Assembly: GCA_017654935.2 (NCBI GenBank)
Contig: CM065690.1
Coordinates: 27,049,208-27,113,207, forward strand
Source of the DNA: Phymorhynchus buccinoides
Taxonomy: Eukaryota; Mollusca; Gastropoda; Neogastropoda; Raphitomidae
DNA length: 64,000 bases
Reading direction: 5' to 3'
The translations under genes were made by a program, and so were the position numbers. Numbering within the stretch: position 1 is the first letter of the stretch; every line of letters starts with the position of its first letter. The notes beneath the pieces were generated by a model, which did no database searches, was not told the origin of the DNA, and worked only from the letters and a program-made list of their open reading frames with translations. Shown one piece after another: positions 11,933 through 23,900 of the stretch.

Positions 11933-12751
11933 TTTCCGTTACTCCCGCTGACCATATCAGGCACTGTCTATGAAATAATGAACACGCTTACCATGCAGTC
12001 TCCTTCTTTCATCAATTCACATTTTAATTAATTCAAACACAACCAGTCAATTTTGTGTAGTCGCTTTATCTCCGACAAAAAGAAACAGAAACACACGAGA
12101 CCTAGTAATCATCATACTTTGCAAGAGTAAATGCATGAAAAATAGAAAATATTAAAGCTACAAAAAAGTTTGCTGTTGTTTAAACCTGTGTACTTTGCCC
12201 AGAGAGGAGCACCAACGAATGCTTTGAAAACTTTTGGTGGTAAAGTCTATTAATTTATGCAACCCTTAATTTTGACCCCAAAAAAGTTTGTAACATTACT
12301 AAAACATGCTTTACACTTTGTCTGCGCCAAGCAATCGCGTAACGGACTTTAAATCACATGGAAATCATCATCATGTTGGAAGCCGAAGATCGTTTTTAGT
12401 TTTGAGGATTAATCTTTTTTTTCAATAGGGGAAGTTATTGGGAATATTTTTGCCTGTAAAATTTATGCAAGTGCTTTTTTATATATTTTTTTTTATTGTT
12501 CCTTTTCATCATCATGGTGTAATATAATGTGACAGCAATAAAAGTGAATGAAAGCAAAGAGATTCAAGCCCCTTGGGGACTATTCAATTGCTATTCATTT
12601 CAAAAGATAGGACAAGACCTTGACCTCTGGAAAAAAACACGTTTTACTAAATCGTTGTGTAAACCACTACACAGAGAGACTGCTCTGCATGAAGTGTTTT
12701 GTCTAAGAAACCGTTACTGATCAAGCTCCTTAACTTATGCTTCCTTTAACA

Positions 12752-13201
12752 TTAAAGCGTTGCTAGATTCTGAAGTCATCGATGAAGACTCTTTTTAAAC
12801 TTTTTGCCTCTGTTTCAACAGTTTCCCACTTTTTCATCTTCTAGCCCAGTAATTTCTTAGTTTTATTTCCCTTTCTTAACCCTTTCACCGCCAAAGTCGC
12901 ATTTTAGCACCACAGTGATTTAACACCTATGTCACTAAAAGGCATCAAATTGGGGTCTATTATCCAAAGACCCTATTGCTTTAGTCTTGGGAAGTAATGA
13001 TAGACCTTATTTTATATGTCACAGAAGAATCCCTAATACTGCAGATGGATTTTGTTCTCTACCCAGGTAAATTTAATGGACAATTTTGGCTGAAATATGG
13101 CTGGCGGTGAAAGGGTTAAAGTGAGAAACAGTTGAAAGAGGCAAAAAATTTAAAAAGAGAGATGTCTTTATCGATGACCTCAGAATTCAGCAACGCTTTA
13201 A
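12752..13201. mobile_element. Foldback TTAA element hosting a second TTAA element
   Basis: TTAA-AGCGTTGCTAGATTCTG at the left and CAGAATTCAGCAACGC-TTAA at the right are arms of about 75 bp. Between them lies a complete CCCTTTCACCGCCA element (12880-13115) with its own TTAA duplications. A third TTAA element starts at 13202 and shares the right TTAA. Confidence 0.75.
12880..13115. mobile_element. piggyBac-like MITE (CCCTTTCACCGCCA family)
   Basis: 236 bp, ends CCCTTTCACCGCCA and TGGCGGTGAAAGGG, flanked by TTAA at both sides. TTAA target duplication with CCC ends is the piggyBac signature. Non-coding. Confidence 0.8.
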
Positions 13202-13440
13202 CCCTTTCACGGCCAATGTCGCATTTTTGCACCACAATGATTTAACACCCATGTCATTAAAACCCTTGAAATCAGGGTCTATTATTCAATGACATTGTGT
13301 TCCTAAATTTGAGCAGTAAGGATTGACCGTATTCTACATGTGTCACAAAGAAATCCCACAATATTGCAGATGAAATCGTTTCTGTAGCCAAGTAAGTTTA
13401 ATGGACATTTTTGGCTCAAAGATGGCTGGCGGTGAAAGGG
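13202..13440. mobile_element. piggyBac-like MITE (CCCTTTCACCGCCA family)
   Basis: 239 bp, ends CCCTTTCACGGCCA and TGGCGGTGAAAGGG, TTAA on both sides. About 80% identical to the neighbouring copy. Confidence 0.8.
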
Positions 13441-13610
13441 TTAAAGTTACCTATCTTGCTTGTAAAGTCTTAGGAGCTCACAAATACTTCTGGTAAAGCC
13501 TACTTCAGCAAGTGAATCAAGTTATTTCATAATCTATTTCCATATTTAAGCTCCAGAACAATCAACTCTTGGTGCTTGCCTCAGAGAGGGAAGGTGGACA
13601 GCAGCGTTGT

Positions 13611-14820
13611 CTACTATTACTATGGGAAGTGTGATGCCATTGATGATGTCATTAACCCCTTCCCTGCCTGCTCATGTCTCTACTATTACTATGGGAAGTG
13701 TGATGCCATTGATGACGTCATTAACCCCTTCCCTGCCTGCTCATGTGTCTACTATTACTATGGGAAGTGTGATGCCATTGATGATGTCATTAACCCCTTC
13801 CCTGCCTGCTCATGTGTCTACTATTACTATGGGAAGTGTGATGCCATTGATGATGTCATTAACCCCTTCCCTACCTGCTCATGTGTCTACTATTACTATG
13901 GGAAGTGTGATGCCATTGATGTCATTAACCCCTTACCTGCCTGCTCATGTGTCTACTATTACTATGGGAAGTGTGATGCCATTGATGTCATTAACCCCTT
14001 CCCTGCCTGCTCATGTGTCTACTATTACTATGGGAAGTGTGATGCCACTGATGATGTCATTAACCCCTTCCCTGCCTGCTCATGTGTCTACTATTACTAT
14101 GGGAAGTGTGATGCCATTGATGTCATTAACCCCTTCCCTGCCTGCTCATGTGTCTACTATTACTATGGGAAGTGTGATGCCATTGATGACGTCATTAACC
14201 CCTTCCCTGCCTGCTCATGTGTCTACTATTACTATGGGAAGTGTGATGCCATTGATGTCATTAACCCCTTCCCTGCCTGCTCATGTGTCTACTATTACTA
14301 TGGGAAGTGTGATGCCATTGATGACGTCATTAACCCCTTCCCTGCCTGCTCATGTGTCTACTATTACTATGGGAAGTGTGATGCCATTGATGATGTCATT
14401 AACCCCTTCCCTGCCTGCTCATGTGTCTACTATTACTATGGGAAGTGTGATGCCATTGATGATGTCATTAACCCCTTCCCTGCCTGCTCATGTGTCTACT
14501 ATTACTATGGGAAGTGTGATGCCATTGATGACGTCATTAACCCCTTCCCTGCCTGCTCATGTGTCTACTATTACTATGGGAAGTGTGATGCCATTGATGA
14601 TGTCATTAACCCCTTCCCTGCCTGCTCATGTGTCTACTATTACTATGGGAAGTGTGATGCCATTGATGATGTCATTAACCCCTTCCCTGCCTGCTCATGT
14701 GTCTACTATTACTATGGGAAGTGTGATGCCATTGATGACATCATTAACCCCTTCCCTGCCTGCTCATGTGTCTACTATTACTATGGGAAGTGTGATGCCA
14801 TTGACGATGTCAAAACATCA
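13611..14820. repeat. 18-copy minisatellite, 69/66-bp unit
   Basis: Seventeen full units and one partial unit, each starting CTACTATTACTATGGGAAGT and including TTAACCCCTTCCCTGCC. Thirteen full units are 69 bp and four (5th, 6th, 8th, 10th) are 66 bp, lacking one GAT. Units are over 95% identical. Both lengths are multiples of three, so two plus-strand frames stay open for over 410 codons. Four units contain a perfect TGACGTCA (13713, 14187, 14322, 14529). The right flank (14822-14967) matches the body of the TTAA element at 50321, so the array is an expansion of one end of such an element. Confidence 0.95.
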
Positions 14821-14967
14821 TAGTCCTGGAATGCTAGTTCTTCTTTCAGACAAGTCAGGAAAAATAAATATCTAGACCAGTTTCTGAGATTGAACCTAAC
14901 AGGTCTCTTTTAAAATGCATAACTAAATAAAAGATAATTTCTCAGTATTTCTCTGGCAGTGAAGGGA

Positions 14968-17900
14968 TTGATTGTTTCGAACAAACGCGGACCATTTAAA
15001 ACAACAGTGTAAGCTCTTCACGTACTTTGGTTATACTACACATCAACAATTGTGACCTTGAAAGCTTTTATTCGGCAATTTGAGAAACCCTGTTAAAAAT
15101 TATATACTACTGCGGCAATAATAGGAGGAAATTGTTGAAATGTTTAGATGAGATGCAAATAGTGAACAGAATGGTGGGAGAGGGGATCTAGACAAAGCAA
15201 CAATTTTTTTTACAACTAACAGTCAGCCTACATAGCACCTACAGGATCGGCCTACTGCAGCGATACTCATGAAACACACAGCACACAAAAATAATTAAAC
15301 ATGTAAGTCGACTATTCACATAGCTGCCAACTTTCCAGAATCCAAAACCAGGATGATGGGGGGGGGGGGGTTGGAAGGGGGTAGGTACCTCCCTCCTGAG
15401 AGAGTGAGGTCAGGGGGTGCAGCCCTCTGAAGCTGAAGCATTTAAAAAAAAAAAAGAAGCAAAACTCTTCTATCTCATGACAACAAGACCAATAAAACAG
15501 CATGCTTACCTCTCCACTGATTGTTGTCCTATTGTCCGTTTTAGCAACGAAGCACTATCACGGCGATGTTATCGCGAGCGTTTTCATGTCAGCTGAAGAC
15601 TTCTAATTTCAATTTCATGGGACAAACTTCTCGTGAACAGCGGTGAAATTTTGAAGTTGCGTCAACAAACTGTGCAGAGAGCGTAACTATCCTTTTGGTG
15701 GGACACATCGTTGATGCGAAACTCTTCTCTATACTGAAGAACAAACTTCGGTAAACTCGATTCAGTAAACTTGCAGTTTCGTTTTACGCCATTTTTTAGT
15801 ATCAGCAGAGAAGCGTAGGACTACTGCACATGCGCAGATTACAGTTTCCGGTTTATAAATGTTGGGTAGGCGCTTGGACTGGCTGTGGAACTGGCACGCA
15901 CGTTGACTTCAACATGAATTTGACAGTTTTTATGTTTTTTCCTTTCGATTTCGGAATACAGAATTTTATTGTCATAATCAGAAATGTGGAATTGCGGTTG
16001 GAAAACAGAAAAATTCTGGGAAATTCAGAATGGTTGGCAGCTATGCATTCATATATAAATGTGATGAGCAGTAAAACACACACACACACAGAGACAAACA
16101 AACATCCAGTTTCCATCACCAACAGCTTGCATGAAACGTGAGGGTCACACTGAAATGCAACAGAACCAGTCCATAGCAAATACATGGCCTTTAACTAGTA
16201 ATTCTTTTCTTAACAGTGGTCACTATAGACAATGGTTCTTCCACTTTTTTTCACATTTTAAACTTAGTTTATACTTTACATTAACATTTGCTGCCTCAAA
16301 GTCACTTTGTGTGAACACTGGCACTCAACCTGTGCTCCAGTGTCACAACAGATGCTCAAATTTTACATATGCATTATACGTAGCAAAAATATCCAAGCAA
16401 ATATACAAAACCGTATGCACACACACAAAATTTTGTTTTGTCGTTTGTATGCACTCACTCCATTATCATACAATCACTCCATGATACGTTTATGCATAAA
16501 ATCAGCTGACATCAAGATTCAGTTCACATGAGAAGAACAAATCACCACAACGACAAGGATTTTTCACACTGCCAATCGGTAAACAGTGGATTTGTTTCAT
16601 CGGCAATTCAATCCCAACACATAGAAAATTTATTACAGTACCATGTCAACATTCTTTGTCCAACAAAGGTTTCTGTTGTTCTCCACTCAAACAACACTGT
16701 ACAAACGGGAATAAATACAACAGTAGCAACCATTCACGCCAAACGCCATAACAAAATGCAGAAAGCTGAGAAACGTCAAGAAAGTACTCTGCATGGATAC
16801 ACACACACACATGCTAAATAATCAGAGCTTTAGGGTTCACTTCCAGTTTCCGTGCCAATAAAAGTACAAACTGTAGGCCTCATACAAGCAAGCTTGCTCT
16901 GGATATACGTTCAGGGCGTTTACAATGAATCGAAACGGATGTAAATGATGAAGAAATAAAATACAAGTGGAAGAATAATAATGAAAAGACCAACACATTA
17001 TAACGACAAAACATTTTAGGATTATTGGTGGGTGGTAGCAAACATCAAGAGCATTGTTGTTGAACAATAACTTAATGCCATGTTTTGGGGGAGGGTTTGA
17101 CATTCTTGGTCGTCAGTTGCATCTCAACTGACAACAGTCGGGAGTAACTATTTTTTCGAGTGTGCATGCTTTCTTTAACGAAAACTCACTGACAAAAGCT
17201 CTAAAAATAGACAAACACATGGCAGGGTACTTGGCAGTGAATGTCTTTGCATTTGGTGGGAGTGTAGAGTGATGTACTGGGCGAATGTATTCGCCAGTAC
17301 TAAAAGAGCTAAGGAGCATCTGATTGTAAAACTGTAAACAGGGGGGCGAGCATACCCCTAAAGAAAGGGTGGAAAATCAGGAACCCTGCATTAGAAAGAT
17401 TCAGTCCATTCTATTGACTGATTCTGCTATTGCTATAACTCTTTTAAATAGTCTACCTAAGATCCTTCTGTCAGCTTAAACTGCTCTTTAATAAAACACA
17501 TCTGTGCATTCAAAGCCAGAACAAAAGTGAAAGAGACTAGAGCCTTCACAGAGCTTCACATTGTCAGCGGGCCTGGGTCGTTGACTCATACTGATGGTGA
17601 TTTTACCCCTCATTTTGTGCATCAAGGGGTCACCTGACCCATGATGTCTGCAATCAAATCTAAGTGTAATACTAAAGTGACACATAATTGGCCCATTATT
17701 TTAGAAATTAACCCCTCATTTTCTGTAAACATGGGTCATACGACCCATGAAGTTTGAAAAACAATCTGAAGCTTTGCCTTTACAGATAAACTTGGCGTTT
17801 TGAAGCATTATTCAATGACTTTGAAAGCATACCTTTTAGCCAAGACAGACAAACAATGCTTTACAATGCTGTAAACAGGGGGGCGAGCATACCCCTAAAG

Positions 17901-18802
17901 AAACGGGGGGGAATCAGGAACCCTGCATTAGAAAGATTCAGTACATTCTATTGACTGATTCTGCTAACATCTGTGCATTCAAAGCCAGAACAAAAGTGAG
18001 TCCGAGTTCCTCCCCCCCCCTGAATTTTCCAAATGACTACCTTGCCAATTCTCCTACCATATCTTACAGACTATAAGGCGATACTTTTTTTTAAACCAAA
18101 CTGAGTCCCCTGCGCCTAATAATATAGAAAGAAAGAGTAAAAACAGAATTTCAATTGTGTGTGAAATTTGGGGCGGCGTCTTATAATAATTCACCTTAGG
18201 TAGTACTTTTTTTCTTCTTCCAAACCGAGTTCCCATTGACCAGTACATGTAGACCAACAATAAATGTTTGCCCAAACCAGTAAACAGTATTTTCCTAACT
18301 AGCAAACTATGCAATGACGGGCAAATTTACCTATCAAGTCTCAAAGTAAGCAAATCAGTCTTTTTTTTCCTCAAACTGAATACTAATTTTTTTTAATTTT
18401 TTTTTTTTTAAACGGAATCGAAAGAAGCCAAAATGTCTGTCCACACCATTACAGAAAACATTGTAAGAAGCAAATGCTATTCCAAAGTATGTGTACACAC
18501 TGAAGAATCAATATTCATAACAATCTTAATACATTAAACATAGGTGTCGAAATTGAGCAGTTGTTTGAAATAAAAGGGGTCATAAACTAACTGCATACAC
18601 TGCTCACACGTTATCGCCGAACCAAATCCCGCAGATGCATCTAAAATTCTGCCGCCTCTTTCAACATAAGAGTACGCACAAAACTAAAGCAGCAAGGTGG
18701 GTCGTGGGTCTCAAGGAAGGCAGTCAACAGCAGCGTGAGTTATCAGGCATGGTAGTGGGGGCAAAGTGAGTTTTGCGGAAGAATATCCAACCGATTCTGC
18801 AT
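14968..18802. other. Intergenic sequence with few features
   Basis: AT-rich, no supported exon on either strand. Contains a GGGGGTGCAGCCCTCTGAAG-type repeat near 15350-15440 (relatives at 10040-10125 and 42160-42280), a reversed CTCTTCTACC-type MITE relic (17163-17315), a local duplication of CAGGGGGGCGAGCATACCCC (17339 and 17876), and a TACCATATCTTACAGACTAT end at 18056. Confidence 0.6.
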
Positions 18803-20060
18803 TTTATTTGAAAGATGTCAACTCAAACTAAAATTTGAAGTTGGGCATCAAAATGAAGAAGAAGAAGAAGAAGAAGAAAAAGCACTAGGATCACAAATCT
18901 GGAAACGTGTGGCGTGAGCTAGGCCGCGCACGACTGCTAACTTCGGCGGGAAGTTGCTAGTTCAGTCATTCACATCCGGTTCCGCGAAGCGATTGCATAG
19001 GTTTTAACGCACGTAATGTTTAGGCACCCGAGCGAATTTTTACCCCAGCTTTTTTTTTGGGGGGGGAGGATAAAATTTTCACTTTTGCGGGTTTTCCGCG
19101 ATTCGCGGAGGTCTACCATGCCTGGTTATGAATGCTAACCTTTTCTAAAGGTAAAATTGATCATCCAGTAAAAAGCCTACCCTCTAATCTTTTTCCTAAG
19201 GTGTGTACTTCCAAACCCTCTTTTTATCCTCCATGAAGGTAAAAACAAACAAACATAGCAATGCAGCCAATTTTGGTTTAAGAGACGCCCAGAGTAAGCA
19301 GCTTCTGCATTACAAATGCCAGGTATAACAGTCGACTCAGCAAGGGGCACGAGGCAAGGAACGATGATGTGATTGAATAAATAAATATGCAGTTTCAGCT
19401 TGCATAAAAACCAAAAGCATTCTGACAAAACCAAAAAGAGAGGTTGGGCGCAGGTAAAACGCTCTTATTAAAATACTCAACACCTGTATTGTGAACACCC
19501 AGTATGCTCCTTACAACAGCCATTCTCACACACACCTCCACACAAGCGCACTCACGCGCAATCTTCCAACAGCAACAACAAACTGCTATATAAAAAAAAA
19601 AGTCAACAGAAACTGTACACAATAAATATGATTTTCGCATTCAAAACCTGTTATTGATTCACAATGAAGAAACAGCACAGTTTGTTCCGTTTACTCACTC
19701 GCACCCCTAAACAGAAGACAAGAGGCATGATGAAAGAAAACATGCACGAAAAAGTAACTGAAGGGTGTAGGTTGCTGAACTGGGGAAGGGGGTTGTATGA
19801 ATGGAGGGAAGGGGCAGAGAAGAACACACTGCACTACGCCAGCATCTTAGTAGGGGTCTGAGGTGTGACGAAGCAGGCAGTCTGGCTGGCACAGTCACAC
19901 CCTAAGCACCAGCAACGTGGGGGGAAACCAACACCTGCAGACAGACAGGTAACCAGGGTCCGGGGACCCCGACAGGACGGCAAGAAAGAGACTGAGCGGA
20001 GACTCCACAGCCACCAAGGAGTGGGGTGGGGTGGTGGCCTGAAAGGAGGGCTGTGGTGAA
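18803..20060 (-). other. ARID2: Probable start of ARID2 3' UTR, end uncertain
   Basis: Sequence directly downstream of the stop codon with no recognisable repeat for the first few hundred bases. The first AATAAA on the minus strand that I found lies at 18808-18803, which would give a UTR of about 1.25 kb. Poly(A) sites cannot be proven from sequence, and a longer UTR is possible. Confidence 0.35.
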
Positions 20061-20166
20061 TCACGTGTGGTGAAGAATCTCCCACAGGCAGCTGGACAGG
20101 GCGGTGGAGGACTCGCAGGTGCTCATCGTCACGTAGCTCAGCTGCCGCTCGCGCTGTTTGATCAGG
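20061..20166 (-). CDS. ARID2: ARID2 exon 21 (terminal coding exon, stop)
   Basis: Encodes (S)LIKQRERQLSYVTMSTCESS and TALSSCLWEILHHT, then TGA. It matches the family's [30 protein letters not shown] and stops about 17 residues earlier than human ARID2. Acceptor TTGTTGCAG. A long perfect-type hairpin lies about 100 nt upstream in the intron. Confidence 0.93.
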
Positions 20167-20272
20167 CTGCAACAAGTCACACAGCAACGTGCCTTAGGGA
20201 ACAATATCGGGCCTGCCTTCCCCCCCTCAGGATACCAATTTGATGTTACACAGTGAATAGTGGACCAGGAAT

Positions 20273-20414
20273 CGTATTCACGTTGAGATAGCATGAGACT
20301 TAGCATGATGCTAACTTAGAAGCTCTTCCAATGTCCTATAGGATTTAATAGGACTTTTGGAAGAGCTTCTAAGTTAGCATCATGCTAAGTCTCATGCTAT
20401 CTCGACATGAATAC
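20273..20414. mobile_element. Foldback hairpin in ARID2 intron 20
   Basis: Arms of about 60 bp: left GAGATAGCATGAGACTTAGC...GAAGCTCTTCC, right GGAAGAGCTTC...CTCATGCTATCTC, with a short loop. It starts about 107 bp upstream of the last exon's acceptor, so the pre-mRNA would contain a long stem there. Confidence 0.8.
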
Positions 20415-20597
20415 CGTACCTGCTTTCTGAAAGTCGTGTGCTAGCAGCTTCCTTACTATCCCTCTCTTTGAGTCTGTTTTTACCTTTATGTACAGCCATC
20501 TTTATTCTTCTGGCTTAACAGCCCATTCTCTTGCCCTTTTCTAGCAACTCTTTATAACACATCCCCCTCCCACCTTTTAAACCATTTTCCCTTCTCT

Positions 20598-20688
20598 TCA
20601 GAAATCAGAATGTGTTGGCTTGAGGACAGCAAGGAGACCAAGAAGCACAGGACCAGACCCATGAGCACCATACCCATCATGACTATGA
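20598..20688 (-). other. Candidate alternative terminal exon of ARID2
   Basis: In intron 20, a pyrimidine-rich tract ending GTTCCCAAG precedes a 91-nt frame in the phase exon 20 requires. It adds HSHDGYGAHGSGPVLLGLLA and a few more residues before TGA, and would replace the conserved last 35 residues. No homology is known to me. The AAG acceptor is weak to moderate. Confidence 0.2.
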
Positions 20689-21342
20689 CTTGGGAACACA
20701 AGAGAAGAGTTGATGAAATCAGTCCTGGTTTTTAATGTCCTTTTCATTCACAACACTAAGAGTTCTTGTTCAAAGAAAATCAATTATATTTTTAAAAACA
20801 ACAAATCCATTCATACAAACCACACTATGCGCATTAAAAAATCTGTGTTATTCAAATTTGTTACAACATGCACTGAAGACAGCCTAAGAGTAGGACACAG
20901 AACATATTTTAAAAAGGATAATCCAGCTAACTGGCCGATGACTTTTGAACTACCTTAGGGACATTATCCGCATTCACAAAAATTAAACTGAATAACAACT
21001 CTCATAAGCTACAATGTTTCTGTAATATAACTGTGTTAATTCTCATCTCTTACAGACAAAACTTCTTCTAGTATTTGGATTCTTTCACACATTTTTTTGG
21101 AAATTTTTTGGAAAATCTGTCTTTTGAAGCACAGAGAGCACCATACATTTACAATCACATCATTTCAAGTGAGAGGCATCTTCATAGTGTGTGCATAACA
21201 AGTCAGAATTTAGTGCGTGATGAAAATGTTTTGGGCGGCTTGAATACACGGAGGCAACTTCCGGCTGGGCGGTTTGGGGTGGAATGAATGCAAGAGGGTT
21301 AATGCGCATGACCATGCTCACTATTTATTGCATCCAGCCTAC

Positions 21343-21434
21343 CTTCTGCCTTGGATGGAGAATCGAGCCAGGTTTCTCAGGATTAAAGCGGCTGTGAGTC
21401 GTATGTGTTTGGTCACTGGCCCTTCTCGTTGGTC
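21343..21434 (-). CDS. ARID2: ARID2 exon 20 (conserved C-terminal block)
   Basis: Encodes [20 protein letters not shown] and [10 protein letters not shown]. It is nearly identical to the family's [20 protein letters not shown] and is the most conserved stretch of the C-terminus. Acceptor TTGTGCAG, donor AAG^GTAGGC, 92 nt, phase 2 out. Confidence 0.96.
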
Positions 21435-21485
21435 CTGCACAACACAAACAATCAGTTAATGCATACACAGCCTTCCCTTCAAATA

Positions 21486-21914
21486 CAGTGGAACCTCCCT
21501 TATAAGAACCCCCCCCCCCACCCCCTTATAAGACTCTCTCCCACTTAGGACCTACACTCTGAGACATTGCCCTTCTTTAACCCTTTCACCGCCAACCAAT
21601 TATAGCCAAAAATGTCCATTAAGCTTACCTGAGTAGAGGACAAAATCCATCTGCAGTATTGGGGATTCTTCTGTGACGTATATAAAATAAGGTCTATCCT
21701 TACTTCCCAAAACTAAGACAATAGGGTCTTTGGATAACAGACCCCAAATTGATGCCTTTTAGTGACATAGGTGTTAAATCACTGTGGTGCTAAAATGCGA
21801 CTTTGGCGGTGAAAGGGTTAAAGACATTAAAATTATCTCCCTTATACAACTCGCTCCCACATAAGACCTTATTTTGGATGATTTTTCAAGGCCTTAAAAA
21901 GGAAGGTTCCACTG
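21486..21914. mobile_element. pogo-like MITE split by a TTAA element (ARID2 intron 19/20 boundary region)
   Basis: TIR ends CAGTGGAACCTCCC and GGAAGGTTCCACTG enclose a complete TTAA element at 21581-21817. The host is otherwise like the 9792 copy, so it inserted first. It lies about 50 bp upstream (transcription sense) of exon 20's acceptor. Confidence 0.75.
21581..21817. mobile_element. piggyBac-like MITE nested in a pogo-like MITE
   Basis: 237 bp, CCCTTTCACCGCCA / TTGGCGGTGAAAGGG ends, TTAA at 21577-21580 and 21818-21821. It is intact inside the 21486-21914 host, so it is the younger insertion. Confidence 0.8.
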
Positions 21915-22183
21915 TAGTAGATCAACATGTGACAAACTTAATGAACTGATCAATACACAAGCTAGAACAATAGAAGGGACAGTGATTAAGGATAAAAAGA
22001 GGGTTAAAGAGCGGAGAGAATAATGTGTAAATGTTACTAAACTAACCAAGGGACTTTCAAAAACAGAATAGAAACTTTCTAGAAACAATGTGAGATTTTA
22101 TGCAAATAATGCATATTGGATACCAAGTCGAAATGATTGTAAAATAAAACTAACAAAGACACTTAAATTTTGTTTTCAGTATA

Positions 22184-22372
22184 CAACGGAACATCCCTAT
22201 CAAGACTGAAAAATCACCCCCTAAAAGAGGTCTAAATAGGGAGGGGTCTTAATAGGGAGGTGGACACTCAATAGTCCGATAAGGGGAACAAATTCAGGGG
22301 AAAATCTTGGGGTCACATCTTAGAGGGAGTCTTACTCTTAATAGGGAAGGTCTTATTAGGGAGGTTCCACTG
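22184..22372. mobile_element. Divergent pogo-like MITE
   Basis: Begins ACAACGGAACATCCCTAT and ends AGGGAGGTTCCACTGTA. The interior differs from the main family (CTTATTAGGGAGG, CTTAATAGGGAGG). It sits in ARID2 intron 19. Confidence 0.6.
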
Positions 22373-22504
22373 TACTTATAAGGAATGTCAGCCCATTCTG
22401 AGAAAGAAAAATCTAAGTTTATGTAAATATTCCATTGTCTGTTTATTCTCATGCACTATCACATCTTGTCAAACTAATGTCTGTGTGTTCGAATAAACAA
22501 AACG

Positions 22505-22724
22505 CAGATCTGTTTACCCCCTACACAAGTCTTGAGTAGTCTGGGTAGCTAAATTGAGCAGTTTGGGGGCAAAATGTGTAGTTTTATTCAATAAACCATC
22601 AAATAATGTTCACTGAAAATGAGTAGTAATAAGGAATTAAAGAGCATCAGTTTCAAGTTTGAAGAGTAGTAGAGGTCCAAATTGAGTAGACTACTACTCG
22701 AAAAGAATAGCGTAAACAGGTCTG
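22505..22724. mobile_element. CAGACCTG-family TIR element, 6-bp TSD (ARID2 intron 19)
   Basis: Ends CAGATCTGTTTACCCC and GCGTAAACAGGTCTG, perfect 6-bp direct repeats AAAACG on both sides, 220 bp. A degraded relative lacking clear ends lies at about 38890-39080. Confidence 0.85.
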
Positions 22725-22776
22725 AAAACGTTATGGGGACTACAACATGGTCAATTTCCGCTGTGCCCCAACTCAC

Positions 22777-22971
22777 GGTGAATTCGACGAAGGGTGGTTT
22801 TATATGGAAGCGTCGAATGGCCTGCAAGGCAGCATCGACGGGGTAGACCAGGGCAGGGGCCTGCTGCAGGGGGGTCACTGTCTGTGGCGCTGGGGATGCT
22901 GTGGCTGTCTGTGCCGCCTGGAACCGCCTCTGGCAAGCCGCCCGCTGCGCCATCTCCGAACAGTGGTGGTC
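22777..22971 (-). CDS. ARID2: ARID2 exon 19 (end of zinc finger 2, Ala/Pro-rich linker)
   Basis: Begins DHHCSEMAQRAAC; H1720 completes finger 2 with a 4-residue H-H spacing. An Ala/Gln/Pro linker follows, then ALQAIRRFHIKPPFVEFT, corresponding to the family's ALMALRRGSRNLVFRDFT. Acceptor CTGACAG, donor ACC^GTGAGT, 195 nt, phase 0. Confidence 0.95.
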
Positions 22972-23900
22972 CTGTCAGCCAAGCACAATCACACACATAC
23001 ATGGGTGTTTCAACAAAATCCTGTAAAACAAAAGTCATTGGGTAGTCTCCTGTGGGGCAGAGGTACATCCCTCATTCCCTGTTGGGGGGGGGGGGGGGGG
23101 GGCCAATAAAAACCTCATCTGCAGGCAGAGGCCACCCAACAACAACAAAATTTAAATTAACGGATATCAGGCACATAGCCAGAAGGGATAGACACATGCA
23201 CACTTCATATTTCAAAGCAGAAGAATTGCAGACAGTCTTTTCAAACAATGCCACAAAGTGAGGCTATCCAGAAACAAAATATTTCAAACAGCTACAACGC
23301 TTTCAAATGACTTCATAGAATAGTCAACAACGCCAACAAAAGTGCACAACTTCAAAAATGTTTACTTCTTTCAAAATGTCATCAGCGTTAACAAAACAGG
23401 AACTAAAGTTATAGAAGTCAAGATGTGAAACAGCATCAAACCCGTTTATCTTATTAAAAAAAAGTAATGCACAAATGGAGAGGAAAAAAAAAGTTCATTC
23501 ACAATGACTTATGCAGATAAACAAAAACTAAATTCTTTAAGCAACTATTGTCATTTTTGTATTGCTAAGATGGATCATTCTTAGGGGTGGGGGATATCAT
23601 GCACTCGCAGGCATGGGAATTGGATAAGTAAAACAAAGCTGAAAAGCGGGGGACTAGGGCCCGCAGGAGTCCCATAGTAGGAGTCCAGGGGGTAATGCTG
23701 AAGAATGTTTGGTAACTGAAGCCCTAAAACAGCATTAAAATGGATACATTCAGTTAATGGTGGTTGTTTTTTCGGCGGATACTTTTTTTGTGTGGAAAAG
23801 CAATGCCATTTCGGCGGAAATTTGCTGTTTAGCGGACAATTCCCATCTCTGATGCAGGCTTTGAAGATAGTATAAATGCCCTCAACACAACCAAACCGAC

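Noticed and set aside
13611..14820. CRISPR-like regular repeat array
   Set aside because: Units are head-to-tail with no unique spacers, and the genome is animal.
13576..14875. Two overlapping 415- and 422-codon plus-strand open frames with 22-23-residue repeats
   Set aside because: They are translations of the minisatellite. Both frames stay open because the unit is a multiple of three. There is no unique domain and no start context, and the unit derives from a transposon end.
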